A stretch of 64,000 bases of DNA, taken from NCBI GenBank assembly GCA_015680685.1, contig MNCI01004678.1, forward strand, positions 991,403-1,055,402. The letters run 5' to 3'. Under the pieces are notes generated by a model that saw nothing but the letters and a program-made list of their open reading frames with translations, ran no database searches and had not been told where the DNA came from. Position 1 is the first letter of the stretch, and every line of letters starts with the position of its first letter. This document shows, one piece after another, positions 19,607 through 32,033 of the stretch. A program made the translations under genes and the position numbers. The stretch is from Gnetum montanum (Eukaryota > Streptophyta > Gnetopsida > Gnetales > Gnetaceae).

Positions 19607-20458
19607 TGATGAATCATGGTTTTCCAGGCCTCGATATCAGGTACGTAATATCGTAGTCTAGGTATGATATTGTATACACGATATTGTGATTCATATGTTA
19701 GCCTATAAATATAGCACTCAAACGCACGAGGGGGAGGAATGAGAATCATTAGGAGTCTTGAGTATTTTGGGTCAACTCTTTTGTCAGTTTTAGTTAGTTT
19801 TTAGTTCTTTTCTCAGTGCATGCTCGCAATGTGATGCTTGTAATTGTACAGAACCTTTGTTTGAGTGTGATGTACTTGGACATGCACATGATCGGTAATA
19901 AAAATTGAGATTACTCCATCATTGCAGCATTCACTTAGCTTTTAATTGTTAATTATTTATTGATGTTTTCATAGTTAATATTTCTTTTATTGTCATTTAC
20001 TATTCCTATTGTAACGTAGAATGAGTATGCCTTAATCATGAACATTTAAGTGTAACTACGTGGTAACTCAATAGCATATCAAGTAGTGTTTTGAGTGATG
20101 TGCACTTAGTAATCCTAGAAGTAGTACACAAAGTGCAAGATGCATATGGATGATTAGGGATGGATGTTCATTGCACTTAGGCTAGCTTAAATCTTATTTC
20201 CTATTGCTTATTAGCTTAAATAAGTTATTTCTCATTGTCCTTAGGAGTAGCATAGTAGTAGAAATCATATCATACACCTCACTCTGGACTAAATCATATG
20301 TGACAAAACAAATACTAGTTCAAGTGGGAAGACAAAAAATTGCAATCAATATATAATTGTCTAGGTGCCACAACTAGTTTATCTATAGAATTTGATTAGA
20401 TCACGCGTACATGCTCGTATTCATATGGTTGAGTATTGGAGTACCTCACCACTCATCA
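19607..20458 (+). repeat. Element B 3' LTR, 852 bp
   Basis: Starts TGATGAATCATGG, ends CACCACTCATCA; TATA box CTATAAATATAG begins at 19702. It aligns throughout with 11258-12122 but lacks one copy of the GATATC palindrome seen there. Confidence 0.9.
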
Positions 20459-20463
20459 GTTAG

Positions 20464-21746
20464 CCTCATGCAGAGTGTAGTCAACACCAAAGGCCAGTTT
20501 TGCAAAATTTTCCAAGTGTCAAGGTAGCCGTTGCAGATTTTTCTAAGTGTCGAGACTACGCTTGACCCTAGTTAGGAGCATAGTCAGCTTCCCTTGGAGA
20601 GTGTAGTCAGCATATAGTCATATTTTCCAAATTTTTTCTAAGTGTTGGACTATGCTCTTCCCTAGTCCAAAGCATAATCAAGCATAGTCAACTAGAACAG
20701 CCTCCAAAGGCCTCCACAACGTAGCATCAGCATTTAGATTAGCTCCAACTCACCTCCAGTAAGCATAGTTAGTAGAATGCATCTTTGTTTTACTTCCTTT
20801 TTGTCCCCAAATTGTAACTATGCTCGACCCCACTTAGGACAATGGATAACATAGTCCTGGAGTGTAGTCTCTAAAGTTTCATTTTTTTAGGTATATTGTG
20901 GTGCTTTCAGCACATGCACATGTAATTAACAATGTAGTCATAGTCTCACAATCTTACAGAGTCCATTAGAGCAGAGCAGAGCACAACACCACTAGCCTTA
21001 GTGGAGAGCATAGTCAGGTGTAGTGTAGTCCCAATTGTCCCACTACCACGTGGTAGTTGATCTACATTTCACGCTAACCCTAGGCCTATAAATATCCTAG
21101 TCCTCAATGTTTTAGGGATTGGAAAAAATTTGGATCAGAAAATTTGAAAGTTGCCATTCTTGGCATTTGGCATTTTGGCAAGGCAAGGCATTTGCACACC
21201 ACCATAGCTAACCATAGACCACCACAATCCATTGCACATTATGGTGGCCAACCTGGTAGGCATAAACACCATGATAGAATGTTAGGCTTTATGGCTAGAC
21301 ACCCTGAGACTGTGATTACATTGTCCACTATGCTGGTTGTACACTATGTACCTTCTCATCCCTTCTGAAGTTAACTACACTCAACCCTATTTGGGGTGGT
21401 GCCACTTTCTCTCTCGCTCTCTCCCTATGCATTTTTTTAGCATTTTTACTAGCATTTTGTCATTTTACTTTTATTTTTGGTTATTTTCATGCACTGCCAC
21501 ATGTTGACACCTTCATTTTGCACTGAAAACATTGACTATGCTCACCCCTGCTGACACTATGAACACCATGCAAACACTTAGCATCATTTGGCATTACATT
21601 TTGTAAGTCCCTGTTTGATCGATAAGACCATTATGGCCACCTTGTCTTCGCCTCTAGTAAGCCTTCATGCGAATGAGAGGTTAAAGTTGTGCACCCATGA
21701 ACTCCTTAGTGTTCCATTCTAGTCGCCAATGTTTTTGGTTGCTACA
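20464..21746 (+). repeat. Element C left LTR, second part
   Basis: Resumes with CCTCATGCAGAGTGTAGTC after the B target duplication and aligns with 28120-29364. Contains CTATAAATATCC (TATA, 21088) and ends GCTACA at 21746. A 74-codon open frame at 21144-21368 has a diverged counterpart in the right LTR (28753-28986). Confidence 0.88.
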
Positions 21747-22252
21747 GTTTTCTAGTGCTAGAAGGAGGGTTGAACCACTTTTTTGAACTCCGTTGTGGTT
21801 GTCTCACGTGCTCTCTACATCATAGTTTTCTATCAACTCGTCGATATATATTGGACCCTATAGCCAATCCCCTTGAGATCCTGTGTGGCAACTTAAATTA
21901 CACTGCTCCACTATTTTTCTAAGTCTCTGTTCTCTTAGCGTAGAGAGCATAGTTGGTGGAGAGCATAGTCTATGAAGAGTGTAGTTAGCTCTCAACGTAG
22001 AGAGTGTAGTCTCCATAGTTAGCCATTTTTTTGTGGTTTACATAGGTAGCCATTTTTTTCTCATAACTAGCAACCCACAACTCTCTCTTTCACCACTCAA
22101 TCTACAACCATGAACCATATCAACCTTCAACATTGGTGTCAAATGCACTTGACACCTTTACCATGGTAAAACCAAGGCAATCCCTTAGCAATGAACAACA
22201 CAACTTCCTATGTGCAAAGATCTAAAAAGGGTAACCCCTATATTGCCTAGAC
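21747..22252 (+). other. Element C leader
   Basis: Untranslated leader between LTR and gag. A TAGTGCTAGAAGGAGGG stretch at 21755 could be a decayed primer binding site of a tRNA other than Asp; the tRNA is not identified. The GAGAGCATAGTC-type repeat of the LTR continues here (21945-22015). Confidence 0.45.
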
Positions 22253-25200
22253 ATGGAAGCAAAACAAGACTTTGAACTGATCCACTACGATGGACAAGAG
22301 TATATCCCTTCCTCATTTAACATCATCCCACTCATAGAGTCCCATCACCGGTTGTTATCCTAGCTCATTTGAGCAAATGAGCATGATGTAGGGACAAACT
22401 ACGAGGAAGCCTTATAGGAGGAAGAAGATGAGTTTGAAGCTTGCTCCGAACACAAGAGCCCCTTCCACATTGTCTTCCAACAATCACTTCCCAGTTTGGT
22501 TTCTCCTTGATTTAGTTCACCCATCCTTCCTAAGATGGTTATAATACTAGCATCACCTTCCCACTCCATTTCTAGGATGACACCTGTAGTGGCAATGCAT
22601 CAAACATAATACATAAAATATTATGCAACAACTCCATTCCATTTGCCCTTCATGGCATTATCTCAGCCTGCTCATCCATCCCTGTGAGTAGTAACCATGC
22701 TAGCTTAGCCCTACATTCAAGTAGGAGCCATCTCCAAGTCCTAAATGACTCAGGCATCCTACGTCTTGCTTATTTCATTAACATCCTTGATGTTAGTCCA
22801 ACCCACATGTGCATGGCTTCCCCTAGTCATCATAACCATAGCATAACCAACGCATCAACCACATTGTGTGGCTTCACAACTGGCAATCTAGCCTTAGGCC
22901 ATACAACTAACATAGTAGATAGCATAGCCAACATAACTAGCTAGTGCATCTCAAAACATAGATCAAGCATTCCATCTGATCTAAAGTTTGATGGAGGAGG
23001 TCAAGTGACTCAAAGTTGCTTCCTCCGAAACCATCAAGGTGGTGGACTTCTACCAAGATTATCCCATACATCCTGTTGTCCCACCCCTAACTCTGCCAAC
23101 TAGGGTTCTACTACCTCAACTCACCAAGTACAATAGTGAAGGGGACCCCAATGAACACCTAGTTACATTCAAGTTTGAATGCTTATTATTGCAAGCATTG
23201 CCACATGCCATCATATGTGTGTTTGCCATGTCACTAACTAGCAAAGCCTTAGACTAGTACTGAGCACTACCTAGAGGTTCTATTTCCTCTTTAGAAGACC
23301 TCTTAAGCTAGTTTGTGATGTTCTTTAGGTCCAAATTGAAGCTAGAGGTAACCTTGGACTAGTTGATGCAAATTAAGCAAGGCCCCCTAGAGCCAGTACA
23401 AAAATTTATGCAACGTTGGAGCACCTCATTGAATAAAATTCAAGAGCCAATAGCCAAGATGCACCTTCTGGCCATGTACAAGGATGTAGTTAATGACTTC
23501 ATCTAGTCAAAATTGTACTACTTAGGCCCGTAATCCCTAAGCTAGGCCTTTGCTAAAACAAAGAACATAGAAGATGTAGTGCAAGATAGCAAGGATCTAG
23601 CCTATGTAGCCTACAAAAACTAGCATGCAAAGAAGTAAAATGCAAAAATGGTAATAATAGCCACACACGCTAAGATAACCAACTAGGGGTGAACAGCTAA
23701 GTAGCCTAAAGCCTCAGCTAACAAAGCTGCCAACTCTAGTGCCCAGGCAACTAGCCTACCCACATCTATAGTGGCCATAATGTAAGCCAATCCAAGGTCC
23801 AACTTTGAGCGTAAGGATTTCTCAAAGTATACCTTGTTGCCATTGAAACCCTCAGAGTTGTTGGATCAACTACTAAAAGCCAGAAAAATCCAATAGAAGA
23901 AAGTGTTTAAGGATGCCCACAAAAGGCATGATAGGTACTGCAAGCTATTGAGGAATCTTGCCTCAGTAGCACCAAACAAGCCCCTGGTCCCACAACACTT
24001 CAAGCTTGACCAATTCTATCATTACCACTAGTTTTCTAGTCATAACATGGACTTTTATCGAGCTTTATAAGACAATTTGTAAAGGATGATAGATAGGGGA
24101 AAACTAGTGCTTGACACAGCAAACTTGATTAGGTCCTAGAGTCAATCCAATGCAGATGATGCTACCTATGTCATAAACACCATCAGCATGTGTGGCAAGT
24201 CTAAACCAGTGTAGTAGCCTTTTGTGGTTCAAGTGCCTTCTAGTAGTGCAAAGGCCCCCTTGGCCTCCATGAGTTTGAGGCCCCCCTTCATGGTTAGAGC
24301 ACCACCTTAGGCATCCACAACACTCTTCATGGTTAGGATTCCATAGTAGGTCATAAAAATAATTACTTAGCAACTGTTTATCGTTAGGGTGCCACAATGT
24401 GCTAGCCCCTCCCCTATTTGAGGCTTGGTAGTAGGAAATGCATCAACTCCTTCTTGTCCAAGGGTCAACCCCATTGGCAACATGGGTAGACCCACTAGAT
24501 GACAATGCAAGAGGCCTAACAAATTCCTCATAAATAGGCAACAACAAGACCAAAAAGTGCTTGGTCCACTAAAGCTTGTTCCTGTCTCTGGAATCCCCAT
24601 GGTCGAAGTAACTAAAAAGGCCATGACCAGTAAGCCACAATCGAGCACTAAGGCCTCAAAATGAGCCAAGTGAACCAAGCCTAAGTCCCTTCCATGAGAG
24701 ATTCATCTCTTAGGCCACATGGAGAAGGTCAAGGTCAATACAATGACCAATGACAAGGACTTTGTAGATGCATTAGCCCAGGTCAAGCAAGCACTCAAAT
24801 AAAAAAACACAATGTTGTGCTTGTATGACCTGGTCATAACCTCATTTGCCCATTGGGAAGCACTGGCATAGGTGTCAGCCTCCATTCCTATTATGGAGGA
24901 CATCCCTATGGATGATAATGCCATCCATGTAGTGATGTTATCCCTAGCACCACAAGAATCAGGTTCAACATCCCTAGTGTTTTGAGATGAGGTAATCAAG
25001 GCCAACCCCATGCGAGGGGATGTCAACAAAACTCTAATGTTTATTACCATATGCGTTGGGCAATGCAAGATTTGTAGGGTGCACATGGATGATGGTATAG
25101 CAACAAACGTAATATCATACACCATTGTCGACAAGCTAGGCCTCACAGACCAAATCAGGCTAGTGAAAAGCATGTGCTTGTAATCCTTCAATGGATCACG

Positions 25201-25740
25201 CATCACTATCTGCAACACTATCACTATAGCTTTCATAGCAGGGGTGAAATTCTCCACCACTACCAAATTTATTGTCATAGAGGAAATGCCTAGTTCTAAC
25301 TTGATATTAGGTAGGCTCAGTTACGAGTTGTTTCCTCTTCGATTCATGGAGGTGGTCAAGTTATCATCCACAGTGATAACACTATCCCTTTTATCATCAA
25401 TAACATAGAGATGAAGCAAGGGTTAGGGATTCAATTTTCTAATGATGTACCTATGGTGGACAATGTAGCACATAAGTTTGACACACCCAAAAAAGCAATG
25501 AAAGCTAACAACCTCCTAGAGGATGCTTTGTGGGCACAATAACCATTCAACATAGCACACCCTAGGCCCTATGCATCCCTTAATCCACATCAGATTAGAA
25601 AGCAACTACACGACCAAGGGATCTCCTTAGCCCGAGATGCACTAGGTGCTTACCTACCCTTTGCTACTATGCGCCGTGCATCTTTGACTTTCTTTTGCAT
25701 TGCATTTTTTTATGCATGTACATTTACCTTGCTTACTTAG
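22253..25740 (+). pseudogene. gag-protease of element C (decayed)
   Basis: From the ATG at 22253. The gag core at 23039-23520 shows L-T-K-Y-N-S-E-G-D-P-N-E-H-L, A-M-S-L-T-S-K-A-L-D and P-V-Q-K-F-M-Q-R-W. A spacer with H-K-R-H-D-R-Y-C-K-L near 23918, then M-I-D-R-G-K-L-V at 24088, corresponds to the zinc-finger-like region of Tat/Ogre-type gags. The aspartic protease at 25080-25320 has the active-site-like D-D-G-I-A-T-N-V-I-S (25087-25116) and L-I-L-G-R-L near 25295. In-frame stops occur throughout. RT and later domains are absent. Minus-strand frames here (24104-24678, 24703-25278) are shadows. Confidence 0.75.
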
Positions 25741-27638
25741 ATTATGCATTGCTTTACTTTGTTTATGCATTTCTTTTTTTTGTTTACGTATTTATCCACT
25801 TAGATTAATGCATGAAAAATGTCAAAACCCATAAAAATCATAAAAAACTAAAATTGCAAAAACAAAAACTATTGTTGTGGCTTGCCATGGCCTTAAATTG
25901 GAATCTACAACCTAGAATGACCTAAAACTATCAATCCCCTTGCCATGGTTCAAAATGACTTTAAACTAGCAACACAGGGCCTAGAATGGCCTTAAACTAC
26001 CGCTACGACCCAGAACAACCCTAAAACTATACTGGCACGCACATGGCCTATTGAGGCCTAAAACCAAGACAAGCATGCTTACCTTCCTAACAACCTTCAT
26101 ACATAGGCAAACTTTACCACATTATTTTTTCCATTTATGCATATTGACTTTGTGAAGCAGTTGTTGCTTGATGTTTTCTAGTTGATTTTGCAAGATGTTA
26201 CAAGAACACAACATGGCTATGCATGAGCACACCTAGCATGTAGTGTTGCACATTGATCCAACAAGGTAAGCAGTCATCCTTCATGATGTTAAAATTGACA
26301 CAGCTATTCGCTATGACTATAAACTAGCATAGCACGTCCACGACGATGCTAAAACTAGCATAACATTCATTTGCTATGATGTTAAAACTGGCACGGTAGT
26401 TTGCTACGACTATAAATTGGCGCGGCTTGTCATTGGGTCACAACGTTAAACTGGCATAATAGCTTGTCTACTATGACATTAAACTGACACACATTAGTTC
26501 ACTAAAACTATAAACTAGCATACCACAAATTTCCATGACCTTAAATTGGGTTCATGGTCTACTAGGACTTTAAATTGACACACAGGAGCCTTTGGAACAT
26601 TTGTAGCATCATCATCCCTAGGCATTTTATTGGCTTTTCGAGCACCTACAACTGGCATAGCCATGGGAGCACTTGCAACATCGTCGCCCTTGGTATTTTT
26701 ATTTGCATTTTATGTTTTGGTGTTTTTTCTTATCTTCTCGAAGTTGTGTTTGCAGGATGAAGCCCTGAGATAGTTGTGCAAAGATGCATCTCATCATAAC
26801 AACAAGTCACCACATTGCTCTGATGTGCACGATTGGACTAGCTGAGTCCCTTAAGAGTGCACATCCCTGCTACCCCGTTATAGCCTACCTACATCCATCC
26901 CTATGTCTCCATATCCTTAAATTCCCCTGCATAGTCGAGCTTGAAAATCATTTTGATGTATACATGCTACGACCACATGGCATCCTTTACAAGTCAAACC
27001 ATTGAACCCAAGGAATACATAACATAAGTTGTCCTGTGGGGAGCCTCTATTGGCTGGTAAGCCTAGGCATATGTAACACAAGTTATCCCAAAGAGGAAGC
27101 ACCTGTTCTATAGACATGATGCAATTTCGCAATCATCAAAGCAAAGCACATCCAGTGCATCGTAGCTAGCATTTAGCAATATGTAGATCCTGCAACAAAA
27201 AAGAAAAAGTAAAAAGAAAAAAGCCAATAAGAAAAAAGAAGAAGAAAAGAGTAAAGGGGAAAAAGCACATCCCAAAGCAAATTAGTAGAGTTATAATTTC
27301 ACAATTGGTCAGGCCCTGAATCCACACTAACTCTTTCATGAACACTCTGATGAGAGGTCAACATTTTCAGAGGCAAGCCACCTTGGTTCCATGGTCACTA
27401 TCAGCCATGCTAACTTCACATTCTACATCATGACACCCTATTTACACTTCATCTCCCCTTTTATCCCCTAGCAAATTACCTACACTATTTACTCTTAGCA
27501 TACCACTATTCACAGCACTCTTAACCACAACATAGTGACATCAAACCATGCATGGAAGAGTGATGTTGGTGCCAAGCATGTTGTAGTGTTTTGTAGTTCT
27601 TTGTCAACATCTCTTAGGTCATTCCTCTAGATGTCAAC
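25741..27638 (+). other. Element C 3' non-coding region
   Basis: No pol remnant. It holds a diverged minisatellite (25880-26590) and a purine-rich AAG/AAA stretch at 27188-27270. This is where pol would be expected in a full element. Confidence 0.6.
25880..26590 (+). repeat. Diverged minisatellite built on TATGAC-TTAAACTGGCACA
   Basis: A core like (A/C)C(T)TTAAACT(G/A)GCA recurs about 15 times, for example near 25891, 25951, 25990, 26289, 26317, 26345, 26380, 26409, 26443, 26475, 26508, 26539 and 26568. Spacing is roughly 28-50 bp, with a gap at 26050-26270. Units are old and diverged. Confidence 0.7.
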
Positions 27639-27651
27639 AAAGAGGGGTTGA
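27639..27651 (+). other. Element C polypurine tract
   Basis: AAAGAGGGGTTGA ends immediately before the right LTR start TGAAACACTACC at 27652. Position and composition fit a plus-strand primer. Confidence 0.65.
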
Positions 27652-29364
27652 TGAAACACTACCAAATTTGGACTATCGCATCTTGACTACAAATTTTCCT
27701 AAGTGTCAACATGAAGTCACTTTTTGCAAATTTTTCTAAGTGTTGGGACTATGCTCTTCACTGTCCTAGAGCATAGTTAGCCCAGTGGAGAGCGTAGTCA
27801 GCTCCAAAAATTGATTTTTTGCAATTTTGTTCAAGTGTTAGCACAAGGAAAATTTTTCTAAGTGCTAGGACTATGCTCTTCACTATGCTAGAGTGTAGTC
27901 AACCTAGTAGAGAGTGTAGTTAAGACAAAAGCCCAATTTTGCAATTTTTTTCCAAGGGTCATTAGATTTTTTCTAGGTGCTAAGACTACACTCTCCATTG
28001 CCTTAGAGCATAGTTAAGCATAGTTAACATGGTGGTGCAATAGGGTGTAGTAAGCCTCATGTAGATTTTTTCTAAGTGTTGACACTATGCTCTCCATTGC
28101 CATAGGGTGTACTTAGCCTCATGTAGAGCATAGTCAACATCAAAGGCTAGTTTTACAAAATTTTTTAAGTGTTAAGATAGCTACTACAAATTTTTATAAG
28201 TGTTGAGACTATGCTCAACCGCAGTTGGGAGTGTAGTCAACACATAGTCATATTTTGCAAATTTTTTTTAAGTGTTGGATTACGCTCTTCCCTAGTCTAG
28301 AGTGTAGTTAAGCGTAGTAAGCCAAAATAACCTCCAAAGGCCTCCACAATGTAGCATTGACATTCAGATCAACTCCAACTTACCTCCAACAAACATAGTT
28401 AGTAGAATGTATCTTTGTTGTACTTCCTTTTTGTCCCCAAATTATAACTACACTTAACCCCACTCAAGATAGTGGACAATGTAGTCCTAAAGTGTAGTCT
28501 CCAAAGTCACATTTTTTTTAGGTATATTGTAATCTTTTTGACACATGCACAACATAGTCATTCTTACAATCTTGCAAAGTTTGTTAGAGTAGAGAAAAGC
28601 ATAACAACACTAGCCTTAGTGGAGAGCATAGTTGGGTGTAGCGTAGTCCCAACCATCTCACTGCCACGTGGTAGTCGATCCTCATTTCATGCTAATCCTA
28701 GGCCTATAAATATTCCAACCCTTGACAGTTTAAGAGTTGGCAAAAATTTGGTTTGACAAATTTGAAAGTTGGCATTCTTGACATTTGGCATTTTGGCAAG
28801 GCAAGGTATTCGTACACCACTATAGCTCACTATAGACCATCGCAATCCATTGCACATTGTAGTAGCCAACTTGGTAGGCACAGACACCACAGCAAAGTGT
28901 TAGTCTTTGTGTCCAAACACCCCGAGACTCTGAATACACTATCCATTACACTTGTTGTACACCATGTACCTTTTCACTCCTTCTAAAGTTAACTACACTC
29001 AACCCCATTTGGGGTGGTGCCACTTTCTCTCTCGCTCTCTCCCTATGCATTTTTTTAGCATTTTTACTTGCATTTTGGAATTTTACTTATATTTTCAATT
29101 GTTGTCATGCACTGCCACGCGCTGACACCTTCATTTTGCACTGAAAACCTTGACTACGCTCACCCTTATTGACATTGTGAACACTGTGCAAACACTTAGC
29201 ACCGTTTGACATTGCATTTCATAAGTCCCCATGTAATCGACAAGACCATTTTGGGCATCTTGTCTCTACCTCCAACAAGAACTCATGTGGGCATAAGGTT
29301 AAAACTGTGTACTCGTAAACCCCTCAGTGTTCCATTCTAGCCACCAACATTTTTGGTCACTACA
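27652..29364 (+). repeat. Element C right LTR, 1713 bp
   Basis: Starts TGAAACACTACC and ends GTCACTACA, followed by the target duplication TTGAG. It shows the un-interrupted form of the B insertion site (ACTTAGCCTCATG near 28108-28121), and CTATAAATATTCC at 28701 is the TATA box. Confidence 0.9.
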
Positions 29365-29972
29365 TTGAGGAGTTTGTATTGGTGACTAGGTATAAAAAAT
29401 AGGTTGGATAATTCGTGACAAAGTGCTTGATCTATAAGTAGGTTAGGCCTAAGCATCAGTGGATAGATATTTACTTATATCTTTACACTACCATAATAGA
29501 AGTAAGAGATGATCAGTATGAATTTTATTACTAGTTTACCTCACACTAGGGGTGGAAAGGATATCATCTTTACAATTGTTGACTAGTTAATAAGGTTAAC
29601 TCATTTTCTTACTATGAGGATGACAACCAACAAAGAGAATATTGTGCAATTGTTCATCTTTGAGATTTTTTAATTACATGACATTCATATCAAAATTATC
29701 TTTAATTGTGATGTGAAATTCGCTTATTGATTTTAACTAGTGTTCATGGACAACATGGGTACTAGGTTGAATATGAGTTTAGTGTATTATCTACAAATAA
29801 ATGAGTAGGTTAAGAGAGTTAACTAGGTTTTTGAGGACATGCTTTAATCTTGTGCTTTATAGTTTTTGGATGGTTGGAATAGTTTTTTAGTATTATTTGA
29901 ATTTGTCTACAACAATAAATATGAAGTAAGTTTAAGAGTAATGCCATATGAAGTTTTGTGTAGTAGACCTTG
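29365..29972 (+). pseudogene. Element F, part 3: integrase remnant
   Basis: After one copy of TTGAG, the integrase zinc-finger region of F resumes. It shows K-C-L-I-Y-K and R-P-K-H-Q-W near 29430-29460 (expected C-x-x-C replaced), then integrase core remnants and M-P-Y-E-V-L-C near 29941, the usual P-Y-E-x-L-Y-G segment. It breaks at 29973 where another LTR inserted. Stops and frameshifts throughout. Confidence 0.75.
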
Positions 29973-31466
29973 TGTCATGTCCCCATTTCTAAATGGGGAC
30001 TTGGTTTATAATAAATGATGTAATTATTGTAATAAGTCTTGAAATGATAAGTTGTAATAAGACCCCAAAAAGCATGTCGTAATGACAAGCATTTCTCTTA
30101 AGGTAATCTTTGGAAGGTTTGATCATAGGAATTTATACTTAAGATTTAGAGGTTGTACTAGCATGGAGTTGCGGAGCTAGTAAAGGTGAATAACAAGTAG
30201 CAGGTGAAGTTGGATAGGAATATGACTAGCCATTCCTTCTAGCTGGGTACAAGTCTAATTGTTGGAGTACTATTGAATTACCTCTAAGGGATAGATGTTG
30301 AAGGAAGATAACCCTAAGGAATCCTTAGATCATGATCTAGATACATGACTCCCACATTAATAAAGTTGAATATGCATCTATTTGATGTTACCATGACATC
30401 TAAGAATGGGATGCCATTATTGGTACTAGAGAAAAACATGATTTAATATTAATTAGAATCAAAGGATGATTACAATCTAATGGTGAACCCTAAGCCATGA
30501 TTCATGGAGAATCATGTATCATTACTAGATGCACATCATGTTCAAGATAAATCATGCAACCAAGAAGATATCTTCCCAATGACTTTTATGAATACCTGCA
30601 ACTTAAGTTTAAGGAAATATGAATATACACCAAGAAGGTACATCAACTAGGAAGAGACTTTGGTAAGAAAAGGGTAACATCAGCTTAGGTAACTCTTACC
30701 CATCTCCCATTAATGTAAATTTGTTTGCTTATTTGTTAAGCTAATCTTTACATATCTTTTATAAGAATAGTAACTAATGAGCCAACCAACATTTTAGGGC
30801 TAGAGTACTCTCGTTGTAGAAATGTCACCTCATCTATGACTAACCTATGAGTTGTATACATGAAGGAATGATCCAAAGTTTAAAAAATCATTAAGACATA
30901 AAAGTATTAGGATCAAATCCAATCAAATCCCATACTTAAGATGGTCACTCCTAAGCAAAATCAGAAATCATCATCCTAGCTTCTAATCTTAAGTTAAAGA
31001 ATGAGAATTAATGCTTAAATCAAATTGAAATCATAGAATACAATCATAAATTGTAAAGATCATAAGGGAGATATCACCTAATCTGTGATTCTGCCTTGCT
31101 GCTTCCATGGTGTAGCAACCTCAATAGCCCACTAATGGACTCTAATGGTCTATAGTTGCCACAAGGTTTAATAGATCTTTACTCAGTAATTGGTTAAGGA
31201 AGAATTTAATTCCAACCTGACATGGATTTTCATGGGTATTGACTCCCCTTTATTAGGTGCATTGCTCTCCCATTTACATTGGAAGAGCTTACCTCATAAT
31301 TAGGGAAAGACAAAATAAACAAATCAATATCCATTAAAGGAATTGATAAGGATTGTCATAGTTCTATAGTGGTATTGATTTGTATCACATCAATGATGTC
31401 CTTCTATGGCCAATTTGCATTGCGCCTATAGTGTAGATCGATATCCCAATTCCATGGTGAGGTACA
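29973..31466. mobile_element. Probable solo LTR of a different family, 1494 bp
   Basis: Starts TGTCATGTCCCC and ends GAGGTACA, with CCTTG on both sides (29968-29972, 31467-31471). Near its start is the hairpin GTCCCCATTT/AAATGGGGAC. No coding sequence inside. The termini are TGT...ACA, typical of LTRs, and the insertion point falls within F integrase. With no second copy in the window this remains probable only, and its orientation is unassigned. Confidence 0.55.
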
Positions 31467-32033
31467 CCTTGCTTTTTTTGAATGATATCAATTTTTATCG
31501 TAGATGTTATGGAAATCGATATGATTTAGGTCGATCCCCATAAATTTGGGTGATGTGGATCAATATAGTTTTCTTCAAAATATATCAATATTCTTGATCC
31601 CAATCAATATCCTTGTCAAAATTCTCAATCCATATTAATATCCTTGTGGATAATTTTTGATCCAACAATATCTTGCGATAACACAGACTCAACAAAGTAA
31701 TTAGTCCTTATCACTTTGCATTGATGAAATTGATGCACTTTGATATGGTAAAATAGTAAAAAAAATAAAAATTAGACAAGTTTTATCGTAAAAACTTGAG
31801 CATTTTTGGTTTCAATAGTAACCCATAGCTAACGAATTCTTAGACATTTCCTTACTATGAGTCTTGCCTTTCTTAAATATCCAAACCCTAACAAACTTGA
31901 TATTGGACATCCTTATCTAAATTGTTATCATTACTTGATATAAGGGACCTTACCAAAGGGTTTATAAGGAAACTCACTCTTATTAGATAATGTTATGATA
32001 TCCTATCATGCTAAGCTTCTCCTTAGAGCAAGG
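31467..32033. other. Unassigned AT-rich stretch
   Basis: No coding signal. It may be the decayed end of element F. ATCAATAT/ATCGATAT-type motifs recur at 31480-31680. CAAGG at 32029-32033 is the left target duplication of element E. Confidence 0.4.

Larger units (their letters stand above)
11258..20458 (+). mobile_element. Element B: non-autonomous gypsy element with gag and a 3' coiled-coil ORF
   Basis: LTRs at 11258-12122 and 19607-20458 start TGATGAAT and end CTCATCA. The PBS is at 12124, the polypurine tract at 19596. Flanks are ATTAG (11253-11257) and GTTAG (20459-20463), a duplication differing by one transition. The uninterrupted counterpart of the target site is visible in the right LTR of C near 28100-28140. 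Inside are gag (12251-14600), a non-coding region, a promoter-like block (16060-16110) and a long ORF (16643-19426). No pol was found in any frame, so transposition would need enzymes supplied in trans, plausibly by D/E-type elements. Confidence 0.88.
10875..29364 (+). mobile_element. Element C: non-autonomous gypsy element (gag-protease only), host of B
   Basis: Two LTRs of about 1.67 and 1.71 kb (10875-21746 with B nested inside; 27652-29364) flank an internal region of about 5.9 kb. The perfect target duplication is TTGAG (10870-10874, 29365-29369). The internal region codes for gag and an aspartic protease, then a non-coding minisatellite region. No RT, RNase H or integrase remnant was seen. 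It sits in the integrase zinc-finger region of F. Confidence 0.88.

Noticed and set aside
24703-25278. 191-codon minus-strand frame
   Set aside because: It is the complement of the protease region of element C, whose plus strand has gag and protease motifs in order.
27188-27270. Purine-rich stretch in element C as an alternative polypurine tract
   Set aside because: It lies about 380 bp before the LTR; AAAGAGGGGTTGA directly adjoins the LTR at 27652.
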